A DNA stretch of 25,286 nucleotides, taken from the NCBI GenBank assembly GCA_964444065.1, contig CAYUFL010000031.1, positions 1-25,286 on the forward strand. Direction: 5' to 3'. How positions within the stretch are numbered: the stretch's first letter is position 1; each line of letters starts with the position of its first letter. The position numbers and the translations under genes are program-made. The DNA comes from JBGMEA01 sp964444065 (GTDB lineage Bacteria > Bacillota > Clostridia > Eubacteriales > Anaerofustaceae). The notes beneath the pieces were generated by a model. That model worked only from the letters and a program-made list of their open reading frames with translations, was not told the origin of the DNA and did no database searches. Of the stretch, positions 7,367-14,874 are shown one piece after another.

Positions 7367-7391
7367 AAAAAAAAGGCACAAAATTGTGCCT
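7367..7391 (-). terminator. Intrinsic terminator between tsf and pyrH
   Basis: On the minus strand aggcaca-attt-tgtgcct (7374-7391) is followed by eight T (complement of 7367-7374), a textbook terminator beginning 6 bases after the tsf stop. Being inside the operon, it probably lets abundant rpsB-tsf mRNA exceed pyrH-frr mRNA by partial termination. No separate pyrH promoter is evident in the remaining short gap. Confidence 0.8.
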
Positions 7392-7396
7392 CGTTT

Positions 7397-8047
7397 TTAT
7401 GAGTTCGAAATCTGTTTCGCTATTTCTTCTGCGAAGTTTTCTGATTTTTTTTCGAGACCTTCACCCATTTGGTATCTTGTAAAACGACGGATAACGATAT
7501 TTTCGCCTATTGTGGCGATCTTATCTTTAAGATAGTCCGTAATTGTCAAGTCGGGGTTTTTCACATAAGGTTGTTCCATCAGACAAATTTCTTTATACAT
7601 TTTTGAAATACGACCTTCGACCATCTTTTGCGCAATATTCTCAGGTTTTCCTTCATTCATTGCCTGATGCATCAATATCTGCTTTTCGTTTTCGATTGTA
7701 TCATTGGGAACTTCTTCCTTTGTCAGGTAAGAAGGATTTGCGGCTGCAATGTGCATCGCAATATCTTTTACAAATGCCTGGAAATCAGCGTTCTGCGCAA
7801 CAAAGTCTGTTTCGCAGTTCACTTCTACCAACACGCCGATTTTACCGCCCATATGGATGTATGAACCAACTACGCCTTCAGCAGCAACTCTGCCGGATTT
7901 TTTGCTGGCAGCTGCAAGCCCTTTTTCTCTTAAATAGGTCATCGCTTTTTCCATATCGCCGTCGGTTTCGGTGAGTGCTTTTTTGCAATCCATCATTCCG
8001 GCACCGCATTTTTCTCTGAGTTGTTTTACCAGTTCAGCAGTAATCAT
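7397..8047 (-). CDS. tsf: Translation elongation factor Ts
   Basis: EF-Ts is the guanine-nucleotide exchange factor for EF-Tu. The N-terminal UBA-like domain (residues 1-45; LREKCGAGMMDCKKAL) and the core motif ETDFVAQN (79-86) are clear. At 216 residues it is shorter than E. coli or Bacillus EF-Ts (about 285-295) and has a single core subdomain followed by the C-terminal segment (GENIVIRRFTRY). Short forms are known in several lineages, so it is not truncated. It follows rpsB closely and is followed by a terminator. Confidence 0.96.
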   Translation of the reverse strand: MITAELVKQLREKCGAGMMDCKKALTETDGDMEKAMTYLREKGLAAASKKSGRVAAEGVVGSYIHMGGKIGVLVEVNCETDFVAQNADFQAFVKDIAMHIAAANPSYLTKEEVPNDTIENEKQILMHQAMNEGKPENIAQKMVEGRISKMYKEICLMEQPYVKNPDLTITDYLKDKIATIGENIVIRRFTRYQMGEGLEKKSENFAEEIAKQISNS

Positions 8048-8067
8048 GATTTACCTCTAAATTTCTA

Positions 8068-8865
8068 TTATTCTTGTACAGGTGCCGCAGTCTCTACAGT
8101 CGGCGCTTCGACGACTGCTTCTGCTGTTTCAGTTACGACCGGAGCAGCTTGGACTGCAACTGGTTCTGCTGCATAGAATGATTCACCCTGCTTTCCTTCG
8201 AGGATCGCATTTGCAGCTGTCTGCGACAATAACGCAACTGCTCTGATGGCATCATCATTTCCGGGGATAATGTAATCAACATCATCCGGATCGCAATTTG
8301 TGTCAACAATACCGACAATCGGAATATTGAGCTTACGTGCTTCCAAAACTGCAATTCTTTCCTTTTTCGGATCGACGACGAAAATGGCACCCGGAAGTTG
8401 TTCCATGGTTTTGATCCCGCCGAGGAATTTTTCCAGTTTTTCATGTTCGTTTCTTAAGTTGAGTACTTCTTTTTTCGGAAGAACATCGAATGTTCCGTCT
8501 GTTTCCATTTCTTCCAATTTATGCAATCTGTCAATTCTTTTCTTAATCGTTTTAAAATTGGTCATCGTTCCGCCCAGCCAACGCTGTGTGATAAAATGTG
8601 CGCCGCAACGTTTTGCTTCCGCTTCAACGGCTTCCTGAGCTTGTTTTTTTGTTCCGATAAACAGCACGCTTTTCCCTTCTTCCGCAACGCTGCGCAAAAA
8701 TTCACATGCAGTTTCAACCATTACGACTGTTTTTTGCAGATCGATGATGTATATTCCGTTTCTTTCCGTATATATATACGGTTTCATTTTCGGATTCCAT
8801 CTTCTTGTTTGGTGCCCGAACTGTACGCCGGCTTCCAAAAGCTGTTTCATTGTAATATAGCCCAT
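8068..8865 (-). CDS. rpsB: 30S ribosomal protein S2
   Basis: S2 is a structural protein of the small subunit. The N-terminus MGYITMKQLLEAGVQFGHQT matches Bacillus S2 nearly residue for residue, followed by TRRWNPKMKPYI and NGIYIIDLQKTV. I chose ATG 8863-8865 because AGGAGG lies 5 bases upstream. An in-frame ATG 33 bases earlier would add residues not found in the family. Length is 265 aa. The C-terminus carries an Ala/Val/Glu/Pro-rich tail of about 40 residues, a variable feature of S2 proteins. It is the first gene of the operon, behind a promoter at 8984-9012 and a ~110-base leader. Confidence 0.97.
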   Translation of the reverse strand: MGYITMKQLLEAGVQFGHQTRRWNPKMKPYIYTERNGIYIIDLQKTVVMVETACEFLRSVAEEGKSVLFIGTKKQAQEAVEAEAKRCGAHFITQRWLGGTMTNFKTIKKRIDRLHKLEEMETDGTFDVLPKKEVLNLRNEHEKLEKFLGGIKTMEQLPGAIFVVDPKKERIAVLEARKLNIPIVGIVDTNCDPDDVDYIIPGNDDAIRAVALLSQTAANAILEGKQGESFYAAEPVAVQAAPVVTETAEAVVEAPTVETAAPVQE

Positions 8866-8911
8866 TTTTCCTCCTAGGTTTACCCCTCCGCGTTTCATCT
8901 TTCTTCATAAG

Positions 8912-8943
8912 GCGGCAAACATTCATCAATGCAACCCTGCCGC
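8912..8943 (-). promoter_or_regulatory. Candidate structured leader element of rpsB
   Basis: In the rpsB 5' leader the arms gcggca (minus strand, 8938-8943) and tgccgc (8912-8917) enclose an inner GCATT/AATGT stem and a 4-base loop. Ribosomal-protein operons are often autoregulated through such leaders, but I cannot match this to a known S2 leader class. The pairing is visible; the role is a guess. Confidence 0.35.
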
Positions 8944-8983
8944 GATGGATACGCGTGTGTATTTGTTTGTTTCATGCCAAAAT

Positions 8984-9012
8984 ATTTTATCATAATTCTG
9001 AAAAAGAATCAA
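8984..9012 (-). promoter_or_regulatory. rpsB operon promoter
   Basis: On the minus strand TTGATT (9007-9012), a 17-base spacer and TAAAAT (8984-8989) form a good vegetative promoter. The -35 begins only 18 bases beyond the codY stop. The predicted start is near 8977, giving a leader of about 110 bases before rpsB. Confidence 0.75.
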
Positions 9013-9030
9013 ACCCTTTTTATCCCTGTA

Positions 9031-9804
9031 CTACCTTTTTTGTGTTTGCTCTTCCAAGTAAGGATTAACGATTCGAATAAAAGTACCTTTCATTCCGAGC
9101 GATCTTGTCTGAATGACGCCTGCGCTTTCTAATTTACGCAACGCATTTGATATGACAGATCTTGTTATATTGGCCTGATCAGCGATATTACTTGCAATTA
9201 CAAGCCCTTCGTTTCCTGTCATACCGGAAATAATCAGATCAATCGCTTCCTGTTCGGAATAGGAAAGTGAAGAATACGCCATCTTCACAGATGTCTTCTG
9301 CATCAAACGATGTTTGTATTTTTCTTCTTCAAATTTCATAAGCTCCATAGCGATGATCGCGGCGGCATATTCGCAGACAATCAGCTCATCATCCGAAAAC
9401 TGATCTCCGTATTTTGCAAGCACAAAGCTTCCGAGATGTTTGCCCGAACCGATAATAGGAACAATTGTTAAATAACGGTTTTTAAATATGCACTCGCCTT
9501 TTTCTCCGTATATGCAAAGCGGTGTTTCGGTGAACAAATTTGAAACTGTATCTTGATACTGCATCAGTTCGTTATTAAAATCACGCGGAAACGCTTTCTC
9601 TTCAAGTGCGGATTCATTGATATCGCAGTCATATTTGCTGCTGGTAGAATATGACAATATTTTCCCTTCGTTGTCAGAAACGTACGTATTGGCGGAGAGG
9701 ACTTCACTAAGCTGCTTCGTCAATTCGTCAAACGAAATCACCTCAATCGCTGATTTTTTTAGTATCTCATTCAATCTTTTAATCTGATCCAATAATTCTC
9801 TCAT
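9031..9804 (-). CDS. codY: GTP-sensing transcriptional pleiotropic repressor CodY
   Basis: CodY senses GTP and branched-chain amino acids and represses nutrient-stress genes. The 257-residue protein has the N-terminal GAF-type ligand domain (residues ~1-155, including TIVPIIGSGKHLGSFVLAK), a linker helix and a C-terminal winged helix-turn-helix (~185-250). The recognition segment is ITRSVISNALRKLESAGVI and then RSLGMKGTFI, almost identical to Bacillus CodY. Start: GGAGGG lies just before ATG at 9802-9804. It follows hslU by 12 bases, the same hslV-hslU-codY order as clpQ-clpY-codY in Bacillus subtilis. No terminator is evident between codY and the rpsB promoter, so read-through is likely. A possible CodY operator lies before hslV. 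Confidence 0.97.
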   Translation of the reverse strand: MRELLDQIKRLNEILKKSAIEVISFDELTKQLSEVLSANTYVSDNEGKILSYSTSSKYDCDINESALEEKAFPRDFNNELMQYQDTVSNLFTETPLCIYGEKGECIFKNRYLTIVPIIGSGKHLGSFVLAKYGDQFSDDELIVCEYAAAIIAMELMKFEEEKYKHRLMQKTSVKMAYSSLSYSEQEAIDLIISGMTGNEGLVIASNIADQANITRSVISNALRKLESAGVIQTRSLGMKGTFIRIVNPYLEEQTQKR

Positions 9805-9816
9805 AATCCCTCCATA

Positions 9817-11235
9817 CTAAATAATATACTTGCCGGTGTCCTTCATGAAATCTTCTTCTTCGTCTTTGAACAAATTTTTCACATACTCTTTCGTGATGAC
9901 AAACTCATTCTGATCGTAATCGGGCGCATAAAAGGAAATTTCTTCCAGCAGTTTTTCAATGACAGTGTATAACCTTCGCGCTCCGATGTTTTCGGATGTT
10001 TCATTTTCCAAAAATGCCATCTTTGCAAGCGCTTCCAACGCATCATCTTCAAATATCAACTCAACGTTTTCCGTTTTAATCAATTCGTGATACTGCTTGA
10101 TGATCGCATTCTGCGGTTGTGTCAGGATATTCAGAAAATCGGCTTCCGTCAGACTGTTCAGTTTAACTTTAATCGGAAATCTGCCCTGCAGCTCAGGAAT
10201 CAGATCGGAAACTTTGCTCATATGAAAAGCACCTGCGCCGATAAACAGAATATAATCGGTTTTAATCGGACCATACTTCGTATTCACCGTGCAACCCTCG
10301 ACAATCGGAAGAATATCTCTCTGAACGCCTTCTCTTGAAACATCGGGGCCGGAAGATTTATAGCTGCTGCCGACAATCTTATCGATCTCATCCAAAAAGA
10401 TAATGCCGTCTTGTTCCGCACTGCGCAGACCTTCCTCCGTAATCGCGTCCATGTCGAGCAATCGCTGTGATTCTTCATTGGTGAAAATCACCCTTGCCTG
10501 CGCGATGGTCGTCTTTCTCTTTTTCTTTTTTTTCGGCATCAAAGAACCCAACATATTACTCACATTCATGCTGATTTCTTCTCCGCTGCCTTCCCCGCCG
10601 ATGACCCCTATCGGAATACTTTGCGCATCTTCAACCGAAATCTCGATTATCATATCTTCCAATTCACCGTTGATCAGCTGTTTTTTGCACTGTTCCCTTT
10701 TGCTGAGGGTTTCGATACCCGCCTCATCCTCGGAAGCATTTTGCTGCTCGGCAGGTGCGGGCGGAATCTGTCCGGCACCATAAATCATTTCATATGGGGT
10801 TTTTCCGCCCTCTTTTTTCTTGATCGGAACGATATAGTCGAGTAACCGGTCGTTGACGAGATCCTCAACCCGCTCGGATACTTTATCAATTTCCCTCTGT
10901 TTTACCATACGGATCGAAGTATTGACCAGATCGCGAATCATAGATTCTACATCTCTGCCGACATACCCGACTTCCGTGAATTTTGTTGCTTCCACCTTTA
11001 TAAACGGAGCATCCAGCAATTTGGCAAGACGTCGCGCTATTTCCGTTTTCCCGACGCCGGTCGGACCCATCATAATAATGTTTTTCGGGGTGATTTCATC
11101 ACGCATTTCTTCTGCAAGAAGTTTTCTGCGATAGCGATTACGCAATGCAATTGCAACACATTTTTTTGCCTCCTGCTGCCCGATAATATATTTATCCAAC
11201 TCTTTTACAATTTGAGAGGGGGTCAGTTCTTTCAT
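9817..11235 (-). CDS. hslU: ATP-dependent protease ATPase subunit HslU (ClpY)
   Basis: HslU is the AAA+ unfoldase that feeds substrates into HslV. At 472 aa it has TPSQIVKELDKYIIGQ at the N-terminus, Walker A GPTGVGKT (57-64), the EVGYVGRDVESMIRDL pore and I-domain entry, an intermediate I domain of about 110-240, Walker B IIFLDEID, and the arginine-finger and sensor region (ELQGRFPI, GARRLYTVIEKLLEE). The C-terminal tail, KYII, is the part that normally inserts between HslV subunits. Start: AGGAAGG precedes ATG at 11233-11235. It sits between hslV (25 bases upstream) and codY (12 bases downstream). Confidence 0.97.
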   Translation of the reverse strand: MKELTPSQIVKELDKYIIGQQEAKKCVAIALRNRYRRKLLAEEMRDEITPKNIIMMGPTGVGKTEIARRLAKLLDAPFIKVEATKFTEVGYVGRDVESMIRDLVNTSIRMVKQREIDKVSERVEDLVNDRLLDYIVPIKKKEGGKTPYEMIYGAGQIPPAPAEQQNASEDEAGIETLSKREQCKKQLINGELEDMIIEISVEDAQSIPIGVIGGEGSGEEISMNVSNMLGSLMPKKKKKRKTTIAQARVIFTNEESQRLLDMDAITEEGLRSAEQDGIIFLDEIDKIVGSSYKSSGPDVSREGVQRDILPIVEGCTVNTKYGPIKTDYILFIGAGAFHMSKVSDLIPELQGRFPIKVKLNSLTEADFLNILTQPQNAIIKQYHELIKTENVELIFEDDALEALAKMAFLENETSENIGARRLYTVIEKLLEEISFYAPDYDQNEFVITKEYVKNLFKDEEEDFMKDTGKYII

Positions 11236-11260
11236 ATATATACCTTCCTGATTAATAAAT

Positions 11261-11791
11261 TTACAGCGTGATCACTTTAATGTGATCGTTTGTATAAACA
11301 CAAATCTCTGAAGCGATCAACAGCGAATTCTTGACAATTTCCTCGCTGCTCATTTCACTGTAGCGCACAAGTGCCCGTGCTGCCGACAGCGCGTACATAC
11401 TGCCTGAGCCGATTGCCGCGACATTGTCTTCCGGTTCGATCACTTCTCCGCCGCCTGAAATAATAAACAAATTGTCCGCATCGCAGGCAATCAGAAGAGC
11501 ATCCAATTTACGCAGCGCATGATCGCTTCGCCAATCCTTTGCCAGTTCGATTGCCGCTCTTGCAAGATTCCCGGAATACTGTTCTATTTTTGCTTCGAAT
11601 TTTTCCGATAATTCAAAAGCATCCGCGACACTCCCCGCAAATCCGATTCCCACTTTTCCGCCGTATATTGTTCTGACTTTCTCTGCGGTATGCTTCATGA
11701 CCGTCGTTTCGCCAAGCGTTACTTGTCCATCCCCGCCAATGGCTGTTTTTCCGTCTTTTTTTACCGCCAAAATCGTTGTTGCACGAAACAT
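11261..11791 (-). CDS. hslV: ATP-dependent protease proteolytic subunit HslV (ClpQ)
   Basis: HslV is an N-terminal-nucleophile peptidase that forms the double hexameric core capped by HslU. The 176 residues align along the whole length with Bacillus ClpQ: GDGQVTLGETTVMKHTAEKVR, GFAGSVADAFEL, RAAIELAKDWRSD, AIGSGSMYAL, and EICVYTND near the end. The likely catalytic residue is T5 (MFRA-TT), so a four-residue propeptide must be removed. Bacillus subtilis ClpQ instead uses a serine near its N-terminus. Start ATG 11789-11791 follows GAGGTAAGAAGG. It is the first gene of the hslV-hslU-codY operon, about 28 bases from the predicted start point. Confidence 0.97.
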   Translation of the reverse strand: MFRATTILAVKKDGKTAIGGDGQVTLGETTVMKHTAEKVRTIYGGKVGIGFAGSVADAFELSEKFEAKIEQYSGNLARAAIELAKDWRSDHALRKLDALLIACDADNLFIISGGGEVIEPEDNVAAIGSGSMYALSAARALVRYSEMSSEEIVKNSLLIASEICVYTNDHIKVITL

Positions 11792-11826
11792 CCTTCTTAC
11801 CTCATCCGTTAGATATTTTTGCCTTT

Positions 11827-11835
11827 ATTATATCA
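11827..11835 (-). promoter_or_regulatory. hslV-hslU-codY promoter (extended -10)
   Basis: On the minus strand TGA-TATAAT (11827-11835) is an extended -10 about 35 bases from the hslV ATG. No good -35 is visible at the usual distance. Confidence 0.55.
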
Positions 11836-11856
11836 CAGTGAGAAGTGGTAAATATG

Positions 11857-11881
11857 AATTTTCACAATTTTCATGATAATT
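11857..11881. promoter_or_regulatory. Possible CodY operator (overlapping boxes)
   Basis: AATTTTCACAATTTT (11857-11871) matches the CodY consensus AATTTTCWGAAAATT at 12 of 15 positions. A second overlapping box starts at 11866 (AATTTTCATGATAATT, a near-palindrome). Both lie just upstream of the hslV promoter, and codY is the third gene of that operon, which suggests autoregulation. The surrounding DNA is AT-rich, so a chance match is possible. Confidence 0.35.
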
Positions 11882-11941
11882 TGAATATTATATACCCCGG
11901 GATCAATACAGCAAATTAATATAATTTATCGATATTTTTTA

Positions 11942-11969
11942 TTGACATTACAACAGAATATGGTAAAAT
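11942..11969 (+). promoter_or_regulatory. groESL promoter
   Basis: TTGACA (11942-11947), a 16-base spacer and TAAAAT (11964-11969) form a strong vegetative promoter immediately before the CIRCE element. The predicted start point falls at the beginning of CIRCE. Confidence 0.85.
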
Positions 11970-11973
11970 ATTT

Positions 11974-12000
11974 TTAGCACTCAACATGAATGAGTGCTAA
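11974..12000 (+). promoter_or_regulatory. CIRCE element, HrcA operator
   Basis: TTAGCACTC (11974-11982), nine bases and GAGTGCTAA (11992-12000) match the CIRCE consensus perfectly. HrcA bound here represses groESL until heat or misfolded proteins titrate GroEL. It overlaps the predicted transcription start and lies 40 bases before groES. Confidence 0.97.
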
Positions 12001-12040
12001 CAAGATAAATTTTGATATTTATTATAAGGAGGTTTGGTTC

Positions 12041-12325
12041 ATGAATTTAAAACCGCTCGGCGATAGAGTCGTGTTAAAGGTAAAAGAATCAGATGAAAAA
12101 ACAAAAAGCGGGATTGTACTCCCCGACAGTTCAAAAGAAAAACCGGTACAGGCAACAGTAGTTGCTGTCGGATCCGGAGAAATCATTGACGGAAAAAAAG
12201 TTCCGCTTGAATTAAAAGTAGGCGATACAGTCGTTTACAGCAAATACTCGGGAACCGAAATCAAAATCGACGACGAAGATTACCTCATCGTCAAACAAAA
12301 TGACATCTTAGCAGTATTGTTATAA
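12041..12325 (+). CDS. groES: Co-chaperonin GroES
   Basis: GroES is the heptameric lid of the GroEL chamber. The 94 residues begin MNLKPLGDRVVLK and contain the mobile loop (EKTKSGIVLPDSSKEKP), GSGEIIDGKKVPLELKVGDTV and YSKYSGTEIKIDDEDYLI. I chose ATG 12041-12043, with AAGGAGG 8 bases upstream. The frame is open upstream as far as the CIRCE element, but that part is untranslated leader. It is followed by groEL after 16 bases. Confidence 0.98.
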   Translation: MNLKPLGDRVVLKVKESDEKTKSGIVLPDSSKEKPVQATVVAVGSGEIIDGKKVPLELKVGDTVVYSKYSGTEIKIDDEDYLIVKQNDILAVLL

Positions 12326-12341
12326 AGGAGGATCTATAAAC

Positions 12342-13970
12342 ATGGCAAAAGATATTAAATACGGACCGGAAGCCAGAGCATCTTTGGAAATCGGCGTAAA
12401 TAAATTGGCTGATACAGTTAAAGTAACACTTGGACCAAGAGGCAGAAATGTAGTTCTGTCAAAAAGCTACGGTTCACCGATCATCACGAATGACGGTGTC
12501 ACAATTGCAAAAGAAATCGAACTCGAAGATATCTTTGAAAATATGGGCGCGGCACTTGTAAAAGAAGTTGCAACAAAAACAAATGATGTTGCAGGAGACG
12601 GTACTACGACAGCAACCATTCTTGCACAGGCAATCATCCGTGAAGGGATGAAAAATGTTACCGCCGGCGCAAATCCGATGATCCTGAAAAAAGGCATCGA
12701 AAAAGCCTCTGAAGTGGTCGTTTCAGAATTGAAAAAATCAAGCAAATTGGTTGATGACAAAACTTCGATTGCACAGGTTGCATCGATCTCTGCCAATGAC
12801 GAAACCATCGGAAAATTAATTTCGGATGCAATGGAAAAAGTAGGCAAAGACGGTGTTATCACAGTAGAAGAAGGCAAAACGATGGAAGTCGAACTGGACT
12901 TCACGGAAGGTATGCAGTTTGACAGAGGATATTTATCGGCATATTTCGTAACAGACACTGAAAAAATGGTTGTTTCCTACGAAGATGTTTATGTATTGAT
13001 TACCGATAAAAAAATCTCCAATATACAGGAAATTCTTCCGATTTTGGAACAGCTTGTCCAGCAGGGCGGCAAACTCCTCATCATCGCAGAAGATATCGAG
13101 GGAGAAGCACTCTCTACACTTGTGCTCAATAAACTCAGAGGCGTGTTCCAATGCGTAGCAGTCAAAGCACCCGGATTCGGGGACAGAAGACGCGCAATGC
13201 TCGAAGATATCGCTATGCTGACCGGCGGCACGGTGATCAGTGACCAGCTTGGCATGGAACTGAAAAGCACGACTCTTGATAAGTGCGGCAGAGCAAGATC
13301 CATTAAAATCGACAAGGAAAACACGATTATTGTCGAAGGTGCAGGGGATCAGTCACTGGTTGAAGACAGAAAGAAACAGATCAAAAAAGAAATCGAAGAA
13401 ACATCATCGGAATACGATAAAGAAAAACTGCAGGAACGTCTTGCAAAACTTTCGGGCGGAGTAGCAGTCGTTAAAGTAGGCGCCGCAACTGAAACCGAAA
13501 TGAAAGAAAGAAAATACCGCATCGAAGATGCTCTCAATGCAACCCGTGCGGCTGTAGAAGAAGGCGTTGTCGCAGGCGGCGGCACAGCACTGATCCAGAC
13601 AATTGATGCCGTTGACAAACTCATCGCAACATTGGACGGAGACGAAAGAACAGGTGCACAGATCATCAGACGCGCAATTGAAGAACCTCTCCGCCAGATC
13701 GCTTTCAATGCAGGCATCGAAGGCAGCGTTATCGTCGAAAAACTCATCACAGACAAAAAAGGGTTGGGCTTCGATGCTTTGAACTTCAAATATGTTGACA
13801 TGTTTGAAGCAGGGATCATCGATCCTACGAAAGTAACAAGAAGCGCGATGCAAAACGCAGCAAGCGTCGCATCCATGTTCCTCACAACCGAAGCAAGCGT
13901 AGCAGAAATTCCGAAACCGGAACCGGCAATGCCTGCAGGCGGCATGGGCGGAATGGGCGGAATGATGTAA
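12342..13970 (+). CDS. groEL: Chaperonin GroEL
   Basis: GroEL is the 60-kDa double-ring ATP-driven folding chamber. It is full length at 542 aa. Seen: LGPRGRNV (30-37) and NDVAGDGTTT (81-90) in the ATP site, the apical domain (~190-375), the second equatorial segment VVAGGGTALI, and the flexible Gly/Met C-terminal tail (PAGGMGGMGGMM). Start ATG follows AAAGGAGG. Codon use is biased toward highly expressed genes, which also leaves long but meaningless open frames on the opposite strand. A strong terminator follows the stop. Confidence 0.99.
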   Translation: MAKDIKYGPEARASLEIGVNKLADTVKVTLGPRGRNVVLSKSYGSPIITNDGVTIAKEIELEDIFENMGAALVKEVATKTNDVAGDGTTTATILAQAIIREGMKNVTAGANPMILKKGIEKASEVVVSELKKSSKLVDDKTSIAQVASISANDETIGKLISDAMEKVGKDGVITVEEGKTMEVELDFTEGMQFDRGYLSAYFVTDTEKMVVSYEDVYVLITDKKISNIQEILPILEQLVQQGGKLLIIAEDIEGEALSTLVLNKLRGVFQCVAVKAPGFGDRRRAMLEDIAMLTGGTVISDQLGMELKSTTLDKCGRARSIKIDKENTIIVEGAGDQSLVEDRKKQIKKEIEETSSEYDKEKLQERLAKLSGGVAVVKVGAATETEMKERKYRIEDALNATRAAVEEGVVAGGGTALIQTIDAVDKLIATLDGDERTGAQIIRRAIEEPLRQIAFNAGIEGSVIVEKLITDKKGLGFDALNFKYVDMFEAGIIDPTKVTRSAMQNAASVASMFLTTEASVAEIPKPEPAMPAGGMGGMGGMM

Positions 13971-13982
13971 CAAAAGCATTTA

Positions 13983-14012
13983 AACTGTCGCAGAGATGCG
14001 GCAGTTTTTTTA
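13983..14012 (+). terminator. groESL terminator
   Basis: Stem aactgtcgca / tgcggcagtt (10 bp with one G-T pair, 13983-13992 and 13997-14006), loop gaga, then a run of T at 14007-14011. It lies 12 bases after the groEL stop. Confidence 0.9.
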
Positions 14013-14058
14013 TTGTTGAGAAGTCACTCAATGGCAAAATAATTTCCACCTGCATTCT

Positions 14059-14086
14059 TTGCATTCAATACATTATGCTATATAAT
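14059..14086 (+). promoter_or_regulatory. Promoter of the 195-aa unknown gene
   Basis: TTGCAT (14059-14064), a 16-base spacer and a perfect TATAAT (14081-14086) lie 32 bases before the ATG at 14119. The gene is therefore transcribed on its own and not as a tail of groESL. Confidence 0.65.
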
Positions 14087-14118
14087 GATAAAAACAGATC
14101 AAATCGGAGACACCAATT

Positions 14119-14706
14119 ATGAATCTTGAACAGTTAAAATCAGACATTCTTGACAAGCAAAAAGTATGCTCATATTTTCAAGATGTACCGAACCAAAAAA
14201 TAAGACGACTGACCTATTTCGACGAAACAAGCTTCGGAAGCGGCACGAATCTTTATATGATTTCAAAAAAAACCTGTTCAGATCCCGCACAGGCACTCTG
14301 CACCGCATGGCTCAGCGAATATTTATGGGAGGAAGATATGGATACTTTCGACTATGCACCGAAATGCAGCACAGAAGCTGCCGAAGTATTTGCCGAAGAA
14401 TCCCAGAAATACATCTTTCAAGCAATAGGCGAAAATGATCTGAAACATTATGTTACGTCTCGTCTCGAGCCGATTATTAAAAAATCAACCGTTACCCAAG
14501 CAGCCGAAAAACAGCCGGAACGAACTTCTTATCTCTCGAAATCCGGGATCTACGTTGACAGACGCTATACGACCGAAAACGCTTACGTATTCAAACAAAA
14601 CGAAAAATATATCGACGGATTGATCCTGTACAGAGAAAAAGATGTCGAAGAGTATCGTGAGATGTTTTTCGAAACCGATACAAAATATGTTTACTATTTG
14701 GATTAA
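14119..14706 (+). CDS. Unknown soluble protein, 195 aa
   Basis: The gene has its own promoter (14059-14086) and a ribosome site (CGGAGA) 11 bases before the ATG, so it is very likely real. I do not recognise its family. The protein has no signal peptide or membrane segment. It is acidic, rich in Tyr, Glu and Lys, with cysteines at 17, 53, 61 and 83. The N-terminal ~120 residues look mostly helical (CTAWLSEYLWEEDMDTFDYA, AAEVFAEESQKYIFQAIGE). A Ser/Thr/Gln/Pro linker (~122-137) leads to a C-terminal beta-rich region (SGIYVDRRYTTENAYVFKQN, EMFFETDTKYVYYLD). It lies between groESL and a DEAD-box helicase on the same strand; no function can be read from this. Confidence 0.8.
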   Translation: MNLEQLKSDILDKQKVCSYFQDVPNQKIRRLTYFDETSFGSGTNLYMISKKTCSDPAQALCTAWLSEYLWEEDMDTFDYAPKCSTEAAEVFAEESQKYIFQAIGENDLKHYVTSRLEPIIKKSTVTQAAEKQPERTSYLSKSGIYVDRRYTTENAYVFKQNEKYIDGLILYREKDVEEYREMFFETDTKYVYYLD

Positions 14707-14781
14707 AGTGAACTAGGCTAAACTTGTGATTCAAAAAAAACATGCTCTTTTCATTAAAATGGTGCATAATCACATAATCTG

Positions 14782-14790
14782 TGTTATAAT
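14782..14790 (+). promoter_or_regulatory. Putative extended -10 promoter of the DEAD-box helicase
   Basis: TGT-TATAAT at 14782-14790 is an extended -10. No convincing -35 is seen at the standard distance. The predicted start near 14797 leaves a ~78-base leader that contains a terminator-like hairpin. Confidence 0.5.
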
Positions 14791-14831
14791 AAAACGGTAT
14801 GTGAAATTGTTACAAATATTTAATAAACGAG

Positions 14832-14860
14832 GCAAGGATATACATATCCTTGCTTTTTTT
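14832..14860 (+). terminator. Terminator or attenuator in the helicase leader
   Basis: Stem gcaaggata / tatccttgc (9 bp, 14832-14840 and 14845-14853), loop taca, then seven T (14854-14860). It ends transcripts of the 195-aa gene. Because it also lies after the helicase promoter and only 14 bases before the helicase ATG, it could attenuate that gene. Confidence 0.75.
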
Positions 14861-14874
14861 GGAAAGAGAGACCC

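Noticed and set aside
7397..8047. EF-Ts apparently too short (216 aa)
   Set aside because: Core and C-terminal segments are present, and shorter single-core EF-Ts proteins are known; there is no frameshift or truncation.
8866..8898. N-terminal extension of S2 from the upstream in-frame ATG
   Set aside because: The internal ATG at 8863-8865 has an AGGAGG at ideal distance and gives the conserved S2 N-terminus.
11974..12000. Inverted repeat as a mobile-element end or CRISPR repeat
   Set aside because: It is a perfect CIRCE operator placed between the groESL promoter and groES; there is no repeat array or transposase.
13349..13979. Two long minus-strand open frames (191 and 198 codons) opposite groEL
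   Set aside because: They are by-products of the strong codon bias of groEL. They have no ribosome site, no recognisable family and compositions dominated by Ser/Ala or Cys/Phe.
14726..14874. N-terminal extension of the helicase upstream of 14875
   Set aside because: It runs through the promoter and terminator hairpin, and is in frame only because of the arbitrary 10-N gap.
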